DNA from: an uncultured Sphingobium sp.
Lineage (GTDB): Bacteria > Pseudomonadota > Alphaproteobacteria > Sphingomonadales > Sphingomonadaceae
Direction: 5' to 3'
NCBI GenBank assembly: GCA_913773715.1
Contig: CAJYHD010000214.1
Location: forward strand, 1 to 5,985
Length of the DNA: 5,985 nt
Numbering within the stretch: position 1 is the stretch's first letter; each line of letters begins with the position of its first letter. This document shows, piece after piece, positions 1-5,702 of this stretch. The translations under genes and the position numbers were made by a program. A model generated the notes under the pieces. That model saw only the letters and a program-made list of their open reading frames with translations, did no database searches and was not told the DNA's origin.

Positions 1-54
1 TCCTGTCGCCGCGACTGGAAAGAGTCTCCGTCAGCGACTGACGTAGCAATCTGA
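1..54 (+). other. Possible 3' tail of an upstream plus-strand gene
   Basis: All three plus-strand frames hit a stop early: frame 1 at 52-54 (TGA), frame 2 at 44-46 (TAG), frame 3 at 39-41 (TGA). The strong plus-strand terminator at 62-94 implies that a plus-strand transcript ends here, so one of these stops probably ends a gene lying outside the window. With at most 17 codons visible I cannot choose the frame or name the product. A small hairpin (CGTCAG at 29-34, CTGACG at 38-43) lies in the same stretch. Confidence 0.3.
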
Positions 55-61
55 GGACGTG

Positions 62-94
62 AAAGGCCGCGGGGATCATCCGGCGGCCTTTTTC
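62..94 (+). terminator. Rho-independent terminator
   Basis: A perfect 9-bp GC-rich stem, AAAGGCCGC (62-70) with GCGGCCTTT (83-91), encloses a 12-nt loop. The run of T at 89-93 and further T residues follow directly. This is the classical layout of an intrinsic terminator for a plus-strand transcript entering from the left. It separates that transcript from the winged-helix gene downstream. Confidence 0.8.
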
Positions 95-127
95 TTGCGC
101 GGCAGCGCTTCCGTAAAGGTTCGCGAA

Positions 128-155
128 TGACACTTTACCGACGGGTAAAGTGTCA
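128..155. promoter_or_regulatory. Perfect 12-bp inverted repeat, candidate operator
   Basis: TGACACTTTACC (128-139) and GGTAAAGTGTCA (144-155) are exact reverse complements separated by GACG. An 8-bp palindrome TTCGCGAA (120-127) abuts it, and a further GTAAAG half-site lies at 113-118. No T-run follows, so this is not an ordinary terminator. It lies about 70 bp upstream of a gene whose product appears to bind DNA, so an autoregulatory operator is the simplest reading. A replication or recombination site is an alternative. The repeat is seen directly; the role is inferred. Confidence 0.6.
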
Positions 156-225
156 CAGACGACAATAATAAGTAGTTAGAAAATAGAGGATTCACAGCGA
201 GTCACGATTGTGCTTGATTCACCAT

Positions 226-798
226 ATGTTTCATGCAACCGTCCAGAGCCGAGTTACAAACGGCAGCGATCTTTCTTCGCTGCTCGATCAATTGTCGCAA
301 TGCTGCTCCCGTCCCCGCTACGCCTACATGCTGCTCACGCTGATCGCCGACGTGGCTCGACCGGATGGCAGTGCCGGGCCGCTGGTGCGTGTAGCGGATG
401 GGCCTGTGACACTCCGTGATTGGCTTTGCGACGCCCTCACCCCGATGGGTAACCGCGATCCCCGGCGGGCCGCGCTGATCGAGCGTGTGCGGGAGGATTT
501 GCGCAAGTCCGGGCAGTTTTCGGGTGATCAGGTAGCCGACCAACAAGTGATCGCGGACGAAGTCAGGGCCCGCGTGCGAACATCGGGCAAGACGAATCTG
601 AGCCGGGCAGCTTCGGAGCTGGTGAAGGCAGGCTTATTGAAGCGACACTATCAGGGGTATCGGGTCAATCATCTCAATCGCGGTGCGCAGCGGCAGGCAG
701 TCTATACCTTGTCGGGCCGGGCACGCGTGCTGGTAGATCAGGCCAGATCATCAGGAAAACCGGTCGAGGCGGCACGCCAAGGTGATTTATTTTCGTAG
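226..798 (+). CDS. Unrecognised protein with C-terminal winged-helix-like domain
   Basis: A 190-aa protein whose function I cannot name. The N-terminal half (about residues 14-45) carries the motif RPRYAYMLLTLIADVA, followed by a conserved-looking stretch around RDWLCDALTPMGNRDPRR. The C-terminal part (about 105-170) reads as helix, recognition helix (TNLSRAASELVKAGLLKR), then a strand-turn-strand wing (HYQGYRVNH then RQAVYTL), typical of a winged helix-turn-helix. It ends in a basic tail and GDLFS. I infer a DNA-binding or regulatory protein in the cytoplasm. The start is uncertain: ATG 226 is preferred over TTG 208 in the same frame, neither has a good Shine-Dalgarno, and an in-frame stop at 184-186 bounds the frame. 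A perfect palindrome precedes the gene and tetR follows 69 bp later on the same strand. Proteins of this look recur as hypothetical proteins in alphaproteobacteria, from memory and unverified. Confidence 0.75.
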   Translation: MFHATVQSRVTNGSDLSSLLDQLSQCCSRPRYAYMLLTLIADVARPDGSAGPLVRVADGPVTLRDWLCDALTPMGNRDPRRAALIERVREDLRKSGQFSGDQVADQQVIADEVRARVRTSGKTNLSRAASELVKAGLLKRHYQGYRVNHLNRGAQRQAVYTLSGRARVLVDQARSSGKPVEAARQGDLFS

Positions 799-830
799 TG
801 ATCATCAGCGGCAAGAGTTTGCATCCGGCC

Positions 831-860
831 TTGCGGAATTTGACTGTCAATCTATATACT
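831..860 (+). promoter_or_regulatory. Probable tetR promoter (leaderless arrangement)
   Basis: TATACT at 855-860 matches five of six bases of the -10 consensus. TTGCGG at 831-836 is a weak -35 at 18-bp spacing. A start site about 7 nt after the -10 would fall at 867-868, on the A of the ATG. There is no Shine-Dalgarno between 840 and 867, which fits a leaderless mRNA. TTGACT at 840-845 looks like a better -35 by sequence but lies only 9 bp from this -10. It is instead half of the palindrome TTGACTGTCAA (840-850), a possible extra protein-binding site. Confidence 0.45.
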
Positions 861-869
861 GTTCGGTAT
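856..869. promoter_or_regulatory. Candidate TetR operator over -10 and start codon
   Basis: ATACTG (856-861) and CGGTAT (864-869) form an inverted repeat with 5 of 6 pairs matched around a 2-bp centre, pattern ATACYGNNCRGTAT. It covers the candidate -10 and the first two bases of the ATG of the TetR-family gene. TetR-family repressors commonly bind such palindromes in their own promoters, so binding here would block transcription of tetR itself. The repeat is visible; the identity of the bound protein is inferred. Confidence 0.5.
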
Positions 870-1476
870 GGAAATCACCTTCGCCCCTGCAAGAGGTCGA
901 CCACGCGAGTTCGATCCCGAAGAAGCGCTTTCCGCTGCGCTTCAGGTGTTTTGGAAGCGCGGCTATGAAGGCGCGTCCCTCGCCGAGTTGACGGAAGCGA
1001 TGGGTATCACCAAGCCCAGCCTCTACGCTTGCTTCGGCAATAAAGAGTCTCTGTTTCGCAAGGCACTCGACCTCTACGAGCGCGACAAGCTGTGCTATGT
1101 TCGGTCCGCACTTGAGGAGCCCACGGCGAAAGCGGTTGCGGAGCGCTTACTGCGCGGCGCGCTTGCCATGCAGTGCGGAAGTGATGAACCAAAGGGCTGC
1201 CTTGGCGTAATCAGCTCCGTGGCGAACACCGCCCACGCAGAGTGTATAAGGGATGAAGTGCTCGCGCGCAGAGCCTCTTCCGATCGCGCCATGGTGGAGC
1301 GGTTCGAGCGGGCGAAAGCGGAAGGTGATTTGCCCGCGGGCGTCGAGGCACCTGCTCTCGCCTGTTATCTTTCCACCGTCATCCAGGGCATGGCCGTTCA
1401 AGCGGGAGCCGGCACGCCATCGGCGCGTTTGGAGCAGTTGATTGAAACCACGCTGGCGATGTGGCCTAGCAAGTAA
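868..1476 (+). CDS. TetR/AcrR-family transcriptional repressor
   Basis: A 202-aa one-component regulator, the usual length for the family. The N-terminal DNA-binding domain is clear: RGRPREFD (9-16), then AALQVFWKRGYEGASL (23-38), and the helix-turn-helix SLAELTEAMGITKPSLYACFGNKESLF (37-63) with the diagnostic SLYxxFGNKE. The all-helical C-terminal part (about 80-200) contains GCLGVISSVAN and should hold the ligand pocket and dimer interface. It is variable, so the ligand is not predictable. The ATG at 868 is supported by the complete N-terminus. No Shine-Dalgarno precedes it, and the palindrome at 856-869 suggests autoregulation. TetR genes often lie divergent to their target, but here no divergent gene exists and the next gene is purF on the same strand. 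The regulated target is therefore unknown, and the gene may repress only itself or distant loci. Confidence 0.92.
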   Translation: MEITFAPARGRPREFDPEEALSAALQVFWKRGYEGASLAELTEAMGITKPSLYACFGNKESLFRKALDLYERDKLCYVRSALEEPTAKAVAERLLRGALAMQCGSDEPKGCLGVISSVANTAHAECIRDEVLARRASSDRAMVERFERAKAEGDLPAGVEAPALACYLSTVIQGMAVQAGAGTPSARLEQLIETTLAMWPSK

Positions 1477-1491
1477 CCGAATTGCATTAGG

Positions 1492-1515
1492 TTTGGCAAG
1501 GCAAAGCCTGCCAAA
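1492..1515 (+). terminator. Bulged hairpin after tetR, weak terminator candidate
   Basis: TTTGGC-A-AGGC (1492-1502) pairs with GCCTGCCAAA (1506-1515) around an AAA loop, with a single bulged A. It starts 15 nt after the tetR stop. The nearest T-run (1542-1547) is 26 nt away, so this is not a standard intrinsic terminator. It may stabilise the tetR transcript end or sit in the purF leader. Confidence 0.35.
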
Positions 1516-1628
1516 TCGAGCATCGTTGCATCCTGTTCCGCTTTTTTGTGACAGGGAGGCGACAAAAGGGGATTGAACGACTATATGCGCGCCACCAGGC
1601 GGTCCGGTGGGCCGCGAGAACGGCAACG

Positions 1629-1638
1629 GAACCGGTTC
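1629..1638. promoter_or_regulatory. 10-bp palindrome just before the preferred purF start
   Basis: GAACCGGTTC is a perfect palindrome ending 6 nt before ATG 1645, where a ribosome binding site would normally be; no good Shine-Dalgarno is present. If translation starts upstream at 1585 or 1573 it is simply coding. No known regulator is assigned. It may be chance. Confidence 0.2.
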
Positions 1639-1644
1639 GCACCC

Positions 1645-3105
1645 ATGTTTACGACCAACCCCTTCGACGATGACAAGTTGCGTGAGGAATGTGGCGTCTT
1701 TGGCATTTCCCGCGCGGAAACTGCCTCCGCCATCGTCGCGCTTGGCCTCCACGCCTTGCAGCATCGGGGCCAGGAAGCGGCAGGCATAACCAGTTGGGAC
1801 GGGCATGAGTTCCATACCCATCGCGCGATGGGGCATGTCGCGGGCAATTTCGATCGTGACGAGGTGATTCGTGGCCTACCGGGCGGCAGCGCCTGTGGCC
1901 ATGTACGCTATTCGACCACGGGCGAAACCTCACTGCGTAACGTGCAGCCGCTCTATGCAGAATTGTCGTCGGGCGGGTTCGCGGTTGCGCACAACGGCAA
2001 TATCTCAAATGCGATGAAGCTGCGGCGCGAGCTGATCCGGCGCGGGTCGATCTTCCAGTCGACGTCGGACACTGAAGTCATCATCCACCTCGTCGCAACG
2101 TCCAGCTATCGCACCCTGCTCGACAAGTTCATCGACGCCTTGCGGCAGGTCGAGGGCGCCTATTCGCTGATCGTCATGACGCCCGAGGGCATGATCGCCT
2201 GCCGCGATCCGCTGGGCATCAGGCCGCTAGTGATGGGCAAGCTCGGCGATTCGACGATTTTCGCTTCGGAAACTGTGGCGTTCGATGTTGTCGGCGCGGA
2301 TTATGTGCGTTCGATCGAGCCGGGCGAATTGGTGATCGTCACCAATGACGGCGAAATTCGATCGCATCGCCCCTTTGGCGAGAGCCATGCCCGCCCCTGC
2401 ATCTTCGAGCATGTCTATTTCAGCCGTCCCGATTCGATCATCGACAATTCGAGCGTCTATTCGGTGCGCAAGGCGATCGGCGCGCAGTTGGCGATCGAAA
2501 TGCCGGTCGAGGCGGACTATGTCATCCCTGTACCCGACAGCGGCGTACCGGCGGCAATCGGCTATGCGCAGCAATCGGGCATTCCATTCGAGTTGGGTAT
2601 CATCCGCTCGCACTATATCGGGCGTACTTTCATCCAGCCGGGCGACAAGGTTCGCCATTTGGGCGTGAAGCTCAAGCATAACGCCAATCGCGCGCTGATC
2701 GAGGGCAAGCGGATCGTGCTGATCGACGATTCTATCGTGCGCGGCACCACATCCTTGAAAATCGTGCAGATGATGCGCGAAGCCGGCGCGAAGGAAGTGC
2801 ATATGCGCATCGCGTCCCCGCCGACCAAGCATAGCTGCTTCTACGGTGTCGATACGCCCGAACGCACCAAGCTGCTGGCGCACAAGCTGGACATCGGCGG
2901 GATGCAGGATTTCATCCATGCCGACAGCCTGTCCTTCATTTCGATCGACGGTCTCTACAAGGCTTTGGGCGAAGCGAAGCGCGCGGATATTCGCCCGCAA
3001 TATTGCGATGCCTGCTTCACCGGCGACTATCCGACTATGTTGACGGATCAGGACGAGGCTGTGGTGACGAACCAGTTCGAGCTGCTCGCCGAGCGGGTGG
3101 TCTGA
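1645..3105 (+). CDS. purF: Amidophosphoribosyltransferase (glutamine PRPP amidotransferase)
   Basis: Catalyses the first committed step of de novo purine synthesis: PRPP plus glutamine gives 5-phosphoribosylamine, glutamate and PPi. From ATG 1645 it has 486 aa, normal for the family. The N-terminal Ntn glutaminase domain has the nucleophile Cys16 in EECGVFGI, so a 15-residue propeptide must be removed. It also shows RGQEAAGI (41-48), GHVRYSTTG (85-93), HNGN (117-120) and SDTEVI (141-146). The C-terminal phosphoribosyltransferase domain has VIPVPDSGVP (293-302) and the PRPP loop IVLIDDSIVRGTTS (357-370). Cys252, Cys398, Cys454 and Cys457 match the four Fe-S ligands of the B. subtilis-type enzyme in context and spacing, so an oxygen-sensitive [4Fe-4S] cluster is expected. 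The start is ambiguous: in-frame ATG 1585 and TTG 1573 would add 20 or 24 basic residues. GGGG at 1568-1571 lies before both, 13 nt from ATG 1585. I prefer 1645 because conserved sequence begins there. Confidence 0.96.
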   Translation: MFTTNPFDDDKLREECGVFGISRAETASAIVALGLHALQHRGQEAAGITSWDGHEFHTHRAMGHVAGNFDRDEVIRGLPGGSACGHVRYSTTGETSLRNVQPLYAELSSGGFAVAHNGNISNAMKLRRELIRRGSIFQSTSDTEVIIHLVATSSYRTLLDKFIDALRQVEGAYSLIVMTPEGMIACRDPLGIRPLVMGKLGDSTIFASETVAFDVVGADYVRSIEPGELVIVTNDGEIRSHRPFGESHARPCIFEHVYFSRPDSIIDNSSVYSVRKAIGAQLAIEMPVEADYVIPVPDSGVPAAIGYAQQSGIPFELGIIRSHYIGRTFIQPGDKVRHLGVKLKHNANRALIEGKRIVLIDDSIVRGTTSLKIVQMMREAGAKEVHMRIASPPTKHSCFYGVDTPERTKLLAHKLDIGGMQDFIHADSLSFISIDGLYKALGEAKRADIRPQYCDACFTGDYPTMLTDQDEAVVTNQFELLAERVV

Positions 3106-3122
3106 GCCCATTAATATACATC

Positions 3123-3194
3123 CGGGATCCCAGGCTTGACCCGGGATCCCGCTTTCTTCGGCACTTGAAGCGGACCCCGGATCAAATCCGGGGT
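3123..3194. repeat. REP-like block of three consecutive hairpins
   Basis: Three inverted repeats lie in the 116 bp between purF and the SDR gene. The first has CGGGATCCC (3123-3131) with GGGATCCCG (3143-3151). The second has CCGCTT (3149-3154) with AAGCGG (3168-3173). The third has ACCCCGGAT (3174-3182) with ATCCGGGGT (3186-3194) around a CAA loop. The first and second share 3149-3151, so they are mutually exclusive at the base. The outer two resemble each other (ACCCGGGATC versus ACCCCGGATC). Palindromes of the CCCCGGATCAA type recur between genes in sphingomonad and related genomes, from general knowledge. It may act as a REP element, mRNA 3'-end stabiliser or partial terminator; there is no T-tail. 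Confidence 0.7.
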
Positions 3195-3221
3195 ATCGAA
3201 TATTCTCACGGGAACCGCGAT

Positions 3222-3935
3222 ATGAACGATAGCCTCCCCCTTTCCGGCAAGCTGGCTCTAGTCACAGGCGCGAGCCGGGGCATTGGCGCGGCGACGGCGG
3301 AGGCACTGGGGCGCGCCGGGGCGCATGTCGTGCTGACGGCACGAACGACCGGCGGGCTGGAGGAGGTCGAGGAACGCATACACGCCGCAGGCGGCAGCGC
3401 TACGATTGCGCCGCTCGACCTGACCGATGGCGAAAGCATCGGTCGGCTGGCGCAGGCGATCGGCGGACGCTGGGAGGCGCTGGACATATTGGTCTTGAAC
3501 GCGGCGACATTGGGATCGCTGGCGGCGGTCCCCGCGATCGACGCCAAGGAATTTGCGCAGCTGTTGACGCTCAACATCGCAGCGCCCCAGGCGCTTATCG
3601 CGGCATTCGATCCGATGCTGCGCAAGAGCACCGATGCGCGTGTGGTAGCGCTGACGTCCTCGGTCGCGAGTCCGCGCGCTTATTGGGGCGCTTATGGCGC
3701 GTCCAAGGCGGCGCTGGAAACACTTGTTGGCGCCTATGGCGAAGAAGTGAAAGCCATTTCGGCCATCCGCACTCACATCGTCGATCCCGGCGCAACCCGG
3801 ACCGCGATGCGCGCACGTGCGTTTCCGGGTGAAGACCCCGCAACGCTTAAGGGACCAGAGGTCGTGGCTGACGCTATCATGCGGATCGTCAGCGCGGATA
3901 TGCCGACCAGATATAGAGAGCGGGTAGAGAGTTAA
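3222..3935 (+). CDS. Short-chain dehydrogenase/reductase (classical SDR)
   Basis: A 237-aa cytoplasmic NAD(P)H-dependent oxidoreductase with a single Rossmann domain. The cofactor motif TGASRGIG is at 15-22. Arg41 after the second strand (TARTT) suggests NADP(H) preference. LNAAT (92-96) replaces the NNAG motif. Asn118, Ser146/Ser147 in LTSSVAS and the catalytic pair Tyr158 and Lys162 in YGASK complete the tetrad. PG (DPGATRT) follows as in classical members. The substrate cannot be told from sequence. The YciK-like group of uncharacterised SDRs has a similar look, but I cannot confirm membership. ATG 3222 is chosen because GGGAA (3210-3214) lies 7 nt upstream and the fold starts at once. The frame stays open upstream into purF but has no homologous content there. 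It follows purF on the same strand across a hairpin block, so cotranscription is possible. It ends 4 bp from a convergent gene. Confidence 0.92.
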   Translation: MNDSLPLSGKLALVTGASRGIGAATAEALGRAGAHVVLTARTTGGLEEVEERIHAAGGSATIAPLDLTDGESIGRLAQAIGGRWEALDILVLNAATLGSLAAVPAIDAKEFAQLLTLNIAAPQALIAAFDPMLRKSTDARVVALTSSVASPRAYWGAYGASKAALETLVGAYGEEVKAISAIRTHIVDPGATRTAMRARAFPGEDPATLKGPEVVADAIMRIVSADMPTRYRERVES

Positions 3936-3939
3936 AACT

Positions 3940-4401
3940 TTATCGGTCTGACGGGCCGATCAGGCTGTCACGAAGCTGCACCATCTTTGCAAACTGCTTG
4001 TCGCCGCCCTCAAAATGCTCCTTTATCGGACCGGGTGCCGGTTGCTCTGGCTGAACTTTGCGCGGCGGGACATAGCCCGGAGGTGGCGGGGGTGGCGGCG
4101 GCGGAAGGCTGCATTCGTGGAATGTGTGCCGCTCCTTATCCGCATAGTCGTGGAGAGCACGCCTGTATTCAGAAGCAAGTCTGCTGCCCTTGAGCGACCG
4201 AACAAATTTCGCGTCACGTTCCGATCTTGCTGCTACATAGGTTTGCACGATTTTAGGTGGGCAAATGGGCGTGATGAAAGACTGGTACTCTCCAACAGCC
4301 TTGCGGAAATTTGCGCGCGTTTCCGAACTAAGCGCTGACCTGGCGGATAGTGGAGAAGAGATCAAGCCGCAAAACAGAAAGGTCAGAGCAACCGATCTCA
4401 T
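3940..4401 (-). CDS. Small exported proline-rich protein, function unknown
   Basis: A 153-aa protein that I do not recognise. Residues 1-23 (MRSVALTFLFCGLISSPLSA plus RSA) form a short Sec signal peptide with a likely cut after Ala20 or Ala23. Cys11 does not sit in a lipobox, so a lipoprotein is unlikely. The mature part has a charged, probably helical segment (27-95) and two cysteines (47, 97) that could form a disulfide. A run of nine prolines follows (100-108, DNA 4078-4104), then more scattered prolines (PPRKVQPEQPAPGP) and a hydrophilic tail. The periplasm or outer surface is expected. The start ATG overlaps the stop of the upstream methyltransferase gene as ATGA, indicating translational coupling. 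That overlap and the signal peptide are the main evidence that the gene is real. Translation of nine prolines would normally require EF-P. Confidence 0.7.
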   Translation of the reverse strand: MRSVALTFLFCGLISSPLSARSALSSETRANFRKAVGEYQSFITPICPPKIVQTYVAARSERDAKFVRSLKGSRLASEYRRALHDYADKERHTFHECSLPPPPPPPPPGYVPPRKVQPEQPAPGPIKEHFEGGDKQFAKMVQLRDSLIGPSDR

Positions 4402-5666
4402 TCAATGCCAGCTTTCACCAATGTCACTTGCGCCACATCAATGGTCCCGCTTCTGAAGCCGCCTTCGCAATATTGCAGATAGTAGCGCCAGAGGGTGACG
4501 AAATGCTGGTCGAAGGAGGGCGGCAGGTCGCCCTCTTCAATGGCGCGGTCGAAGCGGTCCCGCCAGCGGCGGAGGGTTTCGGCATAGTGCTGGCCGAAGC
4601 GGTGGACGTCGCGCCATTGCAGACCCTGCGCCTCCGTCAGCGCTCGGAATCGGCTTTCGGAAATCAGCATACCGCCCGGAAAAATATAGGTTTGGATGAA
4701 GTCCGCGCCACGCGCATAGCGATCGAAAATGGCATCGTCGATCAGAATATATTGGATCGCGGCGCGCCCGCCGGGCTTGAGCATGCGGTGGATGGCGGCG
4801 AGATAGTCGGGCCAGTAGCGTTGGCCGACAGCCTCCACCATTTCTACGCTGGCGATCGCGTCATAAAGGCCTTGCGCGTCGCGATAATCGGTGAGCGAGA
4901 TCGTCGCACCGGACCCTAAGCGATCGATCGCATAATCGGCCTGCTCGGTCGATAGCGTAAGGCCGGTATAGCGGACGTCGCGCAACATGGCTCGCTCTGC
5001 CAGGCCACCCCAGCCGCAGCCAATCTCCAACAGGGCGTCGCCCTCTTTCAGTACAAGCCGATCGAGGATCGCGTCGACCTTGCGGTGTTGCGCTCGTTCC
5101 AGGCTTTCGATCCGATCATCTGGATCGCGGAACAGAGCGCTCGAATAGTGCATGTCGGCGTCAAGCCAGAGCCGGTAGAAGTCATTGCCCAAGTCGTAAT
5201 GATATTCGATGTTGTGGCGCGATCCGGTGCGGCTGTTCCGCCGCAGCCAGTGGGCGAAGCGCCCGGCCCAACGTGCGGGGCCGTTCGGACGCGCGGATTG
5301 CCCCAGTGCGACGGCATTTGTCATGAAAAGATCGAATAGCGGTACCGGGTCGGGACTGGTCCACTCGCCAGCAGCATAGGCCCGATACCACCCCGCCGAT
5401 CCGCCGGTGACGAGGCGTACGAGCGCGCGCCAGCGGACCAGATCGACTTCGCAATGCGGGCCGGGCAAGCGCCCGCCGAGCAGGCGGCGCGTGCCATCCG
5501 GCAAGGTGGCTTCGAGCGATCCGCGCTCCAAACCACGATCGATGCGATCGAGTAGGCGATGGAAAAGCGACGCCGCGCGGCGATCGATCCAGCGCGGGTC
5601 GCCGCTGACGGGCGGGCGGCGGACGGTCAGCGCGCGGCGGCCGCGCCGGGGATCAATCGCGTTCAT
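4398..5666 (-). CDS. CFA-synthase-family SAM-dependent fatty-acyl methyltransferase
   Basis: A 422-aa soluble or membrane-associated enzyme predicted to transfer a methyl/methylene group from SAM to unsaturated acyl chains of phospholipids. It has a variable N-terminal domain (1-145), then the substrate motif EYHYDLGNDFY (154-164), SAM motif LEIGCGWGG (213-221), GLTLSTEQ (235-242), the active-site segment SVEMVEAVG with Glu278 (273-281), YIFPGGMLIS (327-336), and a C-terminal YCEGGFRSGTI (399-409). The Cys of canonical CFA synthases (YSCAY) is Ser here (YSSALF, 174-179), and the HTIG histidine is replaced (IQYI, 304-307). This fits a divergent subfamily whose members may make methylated or furan rather than cyclopropane acyl chains. 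ATG 5666 is chosen because AGGA lies 8 nt upstream; TTG 5702 is less likely. It is 36 nt downstream of the photolyase gene and overlaps the next gene by ATGA. Confidence 0.92.
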   Translation of the reverse strand: MNAIDPRRGRRALTVRRPPVSGDPRWIDRRAASLFHRLLDRIDRGLERGSLEATLPDGTRRLLGGRLPGPHCEVDLVRWRALVRLVTGGSAGWYRAYAAGEWTSPDPVPLFDLFMTNAVALGQSARPNGPARWAGRFAHWLRRNSRTGSRHNIEYHYDLGNDFYRLWLDADMHYSSALFRDPDDRIESLERAQHRKVDAILDRLVLKEGDALLEIGCGWGGLAERAMLRDVRYTGLTLSTEQADYAIDRLGSGATISLTDYRDAQGLYDAIASVEMVEAVGQRYWPDYLAAIHRMLKPGGRAAIQYILIDDAIFDRYARGADFIQTYIFPGGMLISESRFRALTEAQGLQWRDVHRFGQHYAETLRRWRDRFDRAIEEGDLPPSFDQHFVTLWRYYLQYCEGGFRSGTIDVAQVTLVKAGIE

Positions 5667-5702
5667 GAAAGTGATCCTGCCGCAAGCCGCACGGAACGGC
5701 AA

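Noticed and set aside
840..845. TTGACT as the -35 box of the tetR promoter
   Set aside because: It is only 9 bp from the -10-like TATACT, and no acceptable -10 lies 16-18 bp downstream. It is better read as part of a palindrome.
1147..1836. Minus-strand open frame of 229 codons across tetR and purF
   Set aside because: It spans two convincing genes and the intergenic region, with no motif of its own.
2227..3111. Long minus-strand open frame of 294 codons opposite purF
   Set aside because: No recognisable protein content. It is antisense to strongly conserved purF sequence and is explained by high-GC codon bias.
3003..3221. Upstream in-frame extension of the SDR gene into purF
   Set aside because: It overlaps the well-conserved purF 3' end in another frame and the hairpin block. 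The Rossmann fold starts right after ATG 3222, which has a ribosome binding site.
3942..3960. Hairpin ATCGG / CCGAT as a terminator between the convergent genes
   Set aside because: Only a 5-bp stem with a 9-nt loop, inside the end of the minus-strand gene. A weak T run follows on the minus strand only.
4350..4919. Plus-strand open frame of 189 codons opposite the methyltransferase
   Set aside because: The minus strand carries all CFA-family motifs here, so this is a shadow frame.
5667..5702. TTG 5702 as start of the methyltransferase
   Set aside because: ATG 5666 has AGGA at good spacing and leaves a normal gap after the photolyase stop.
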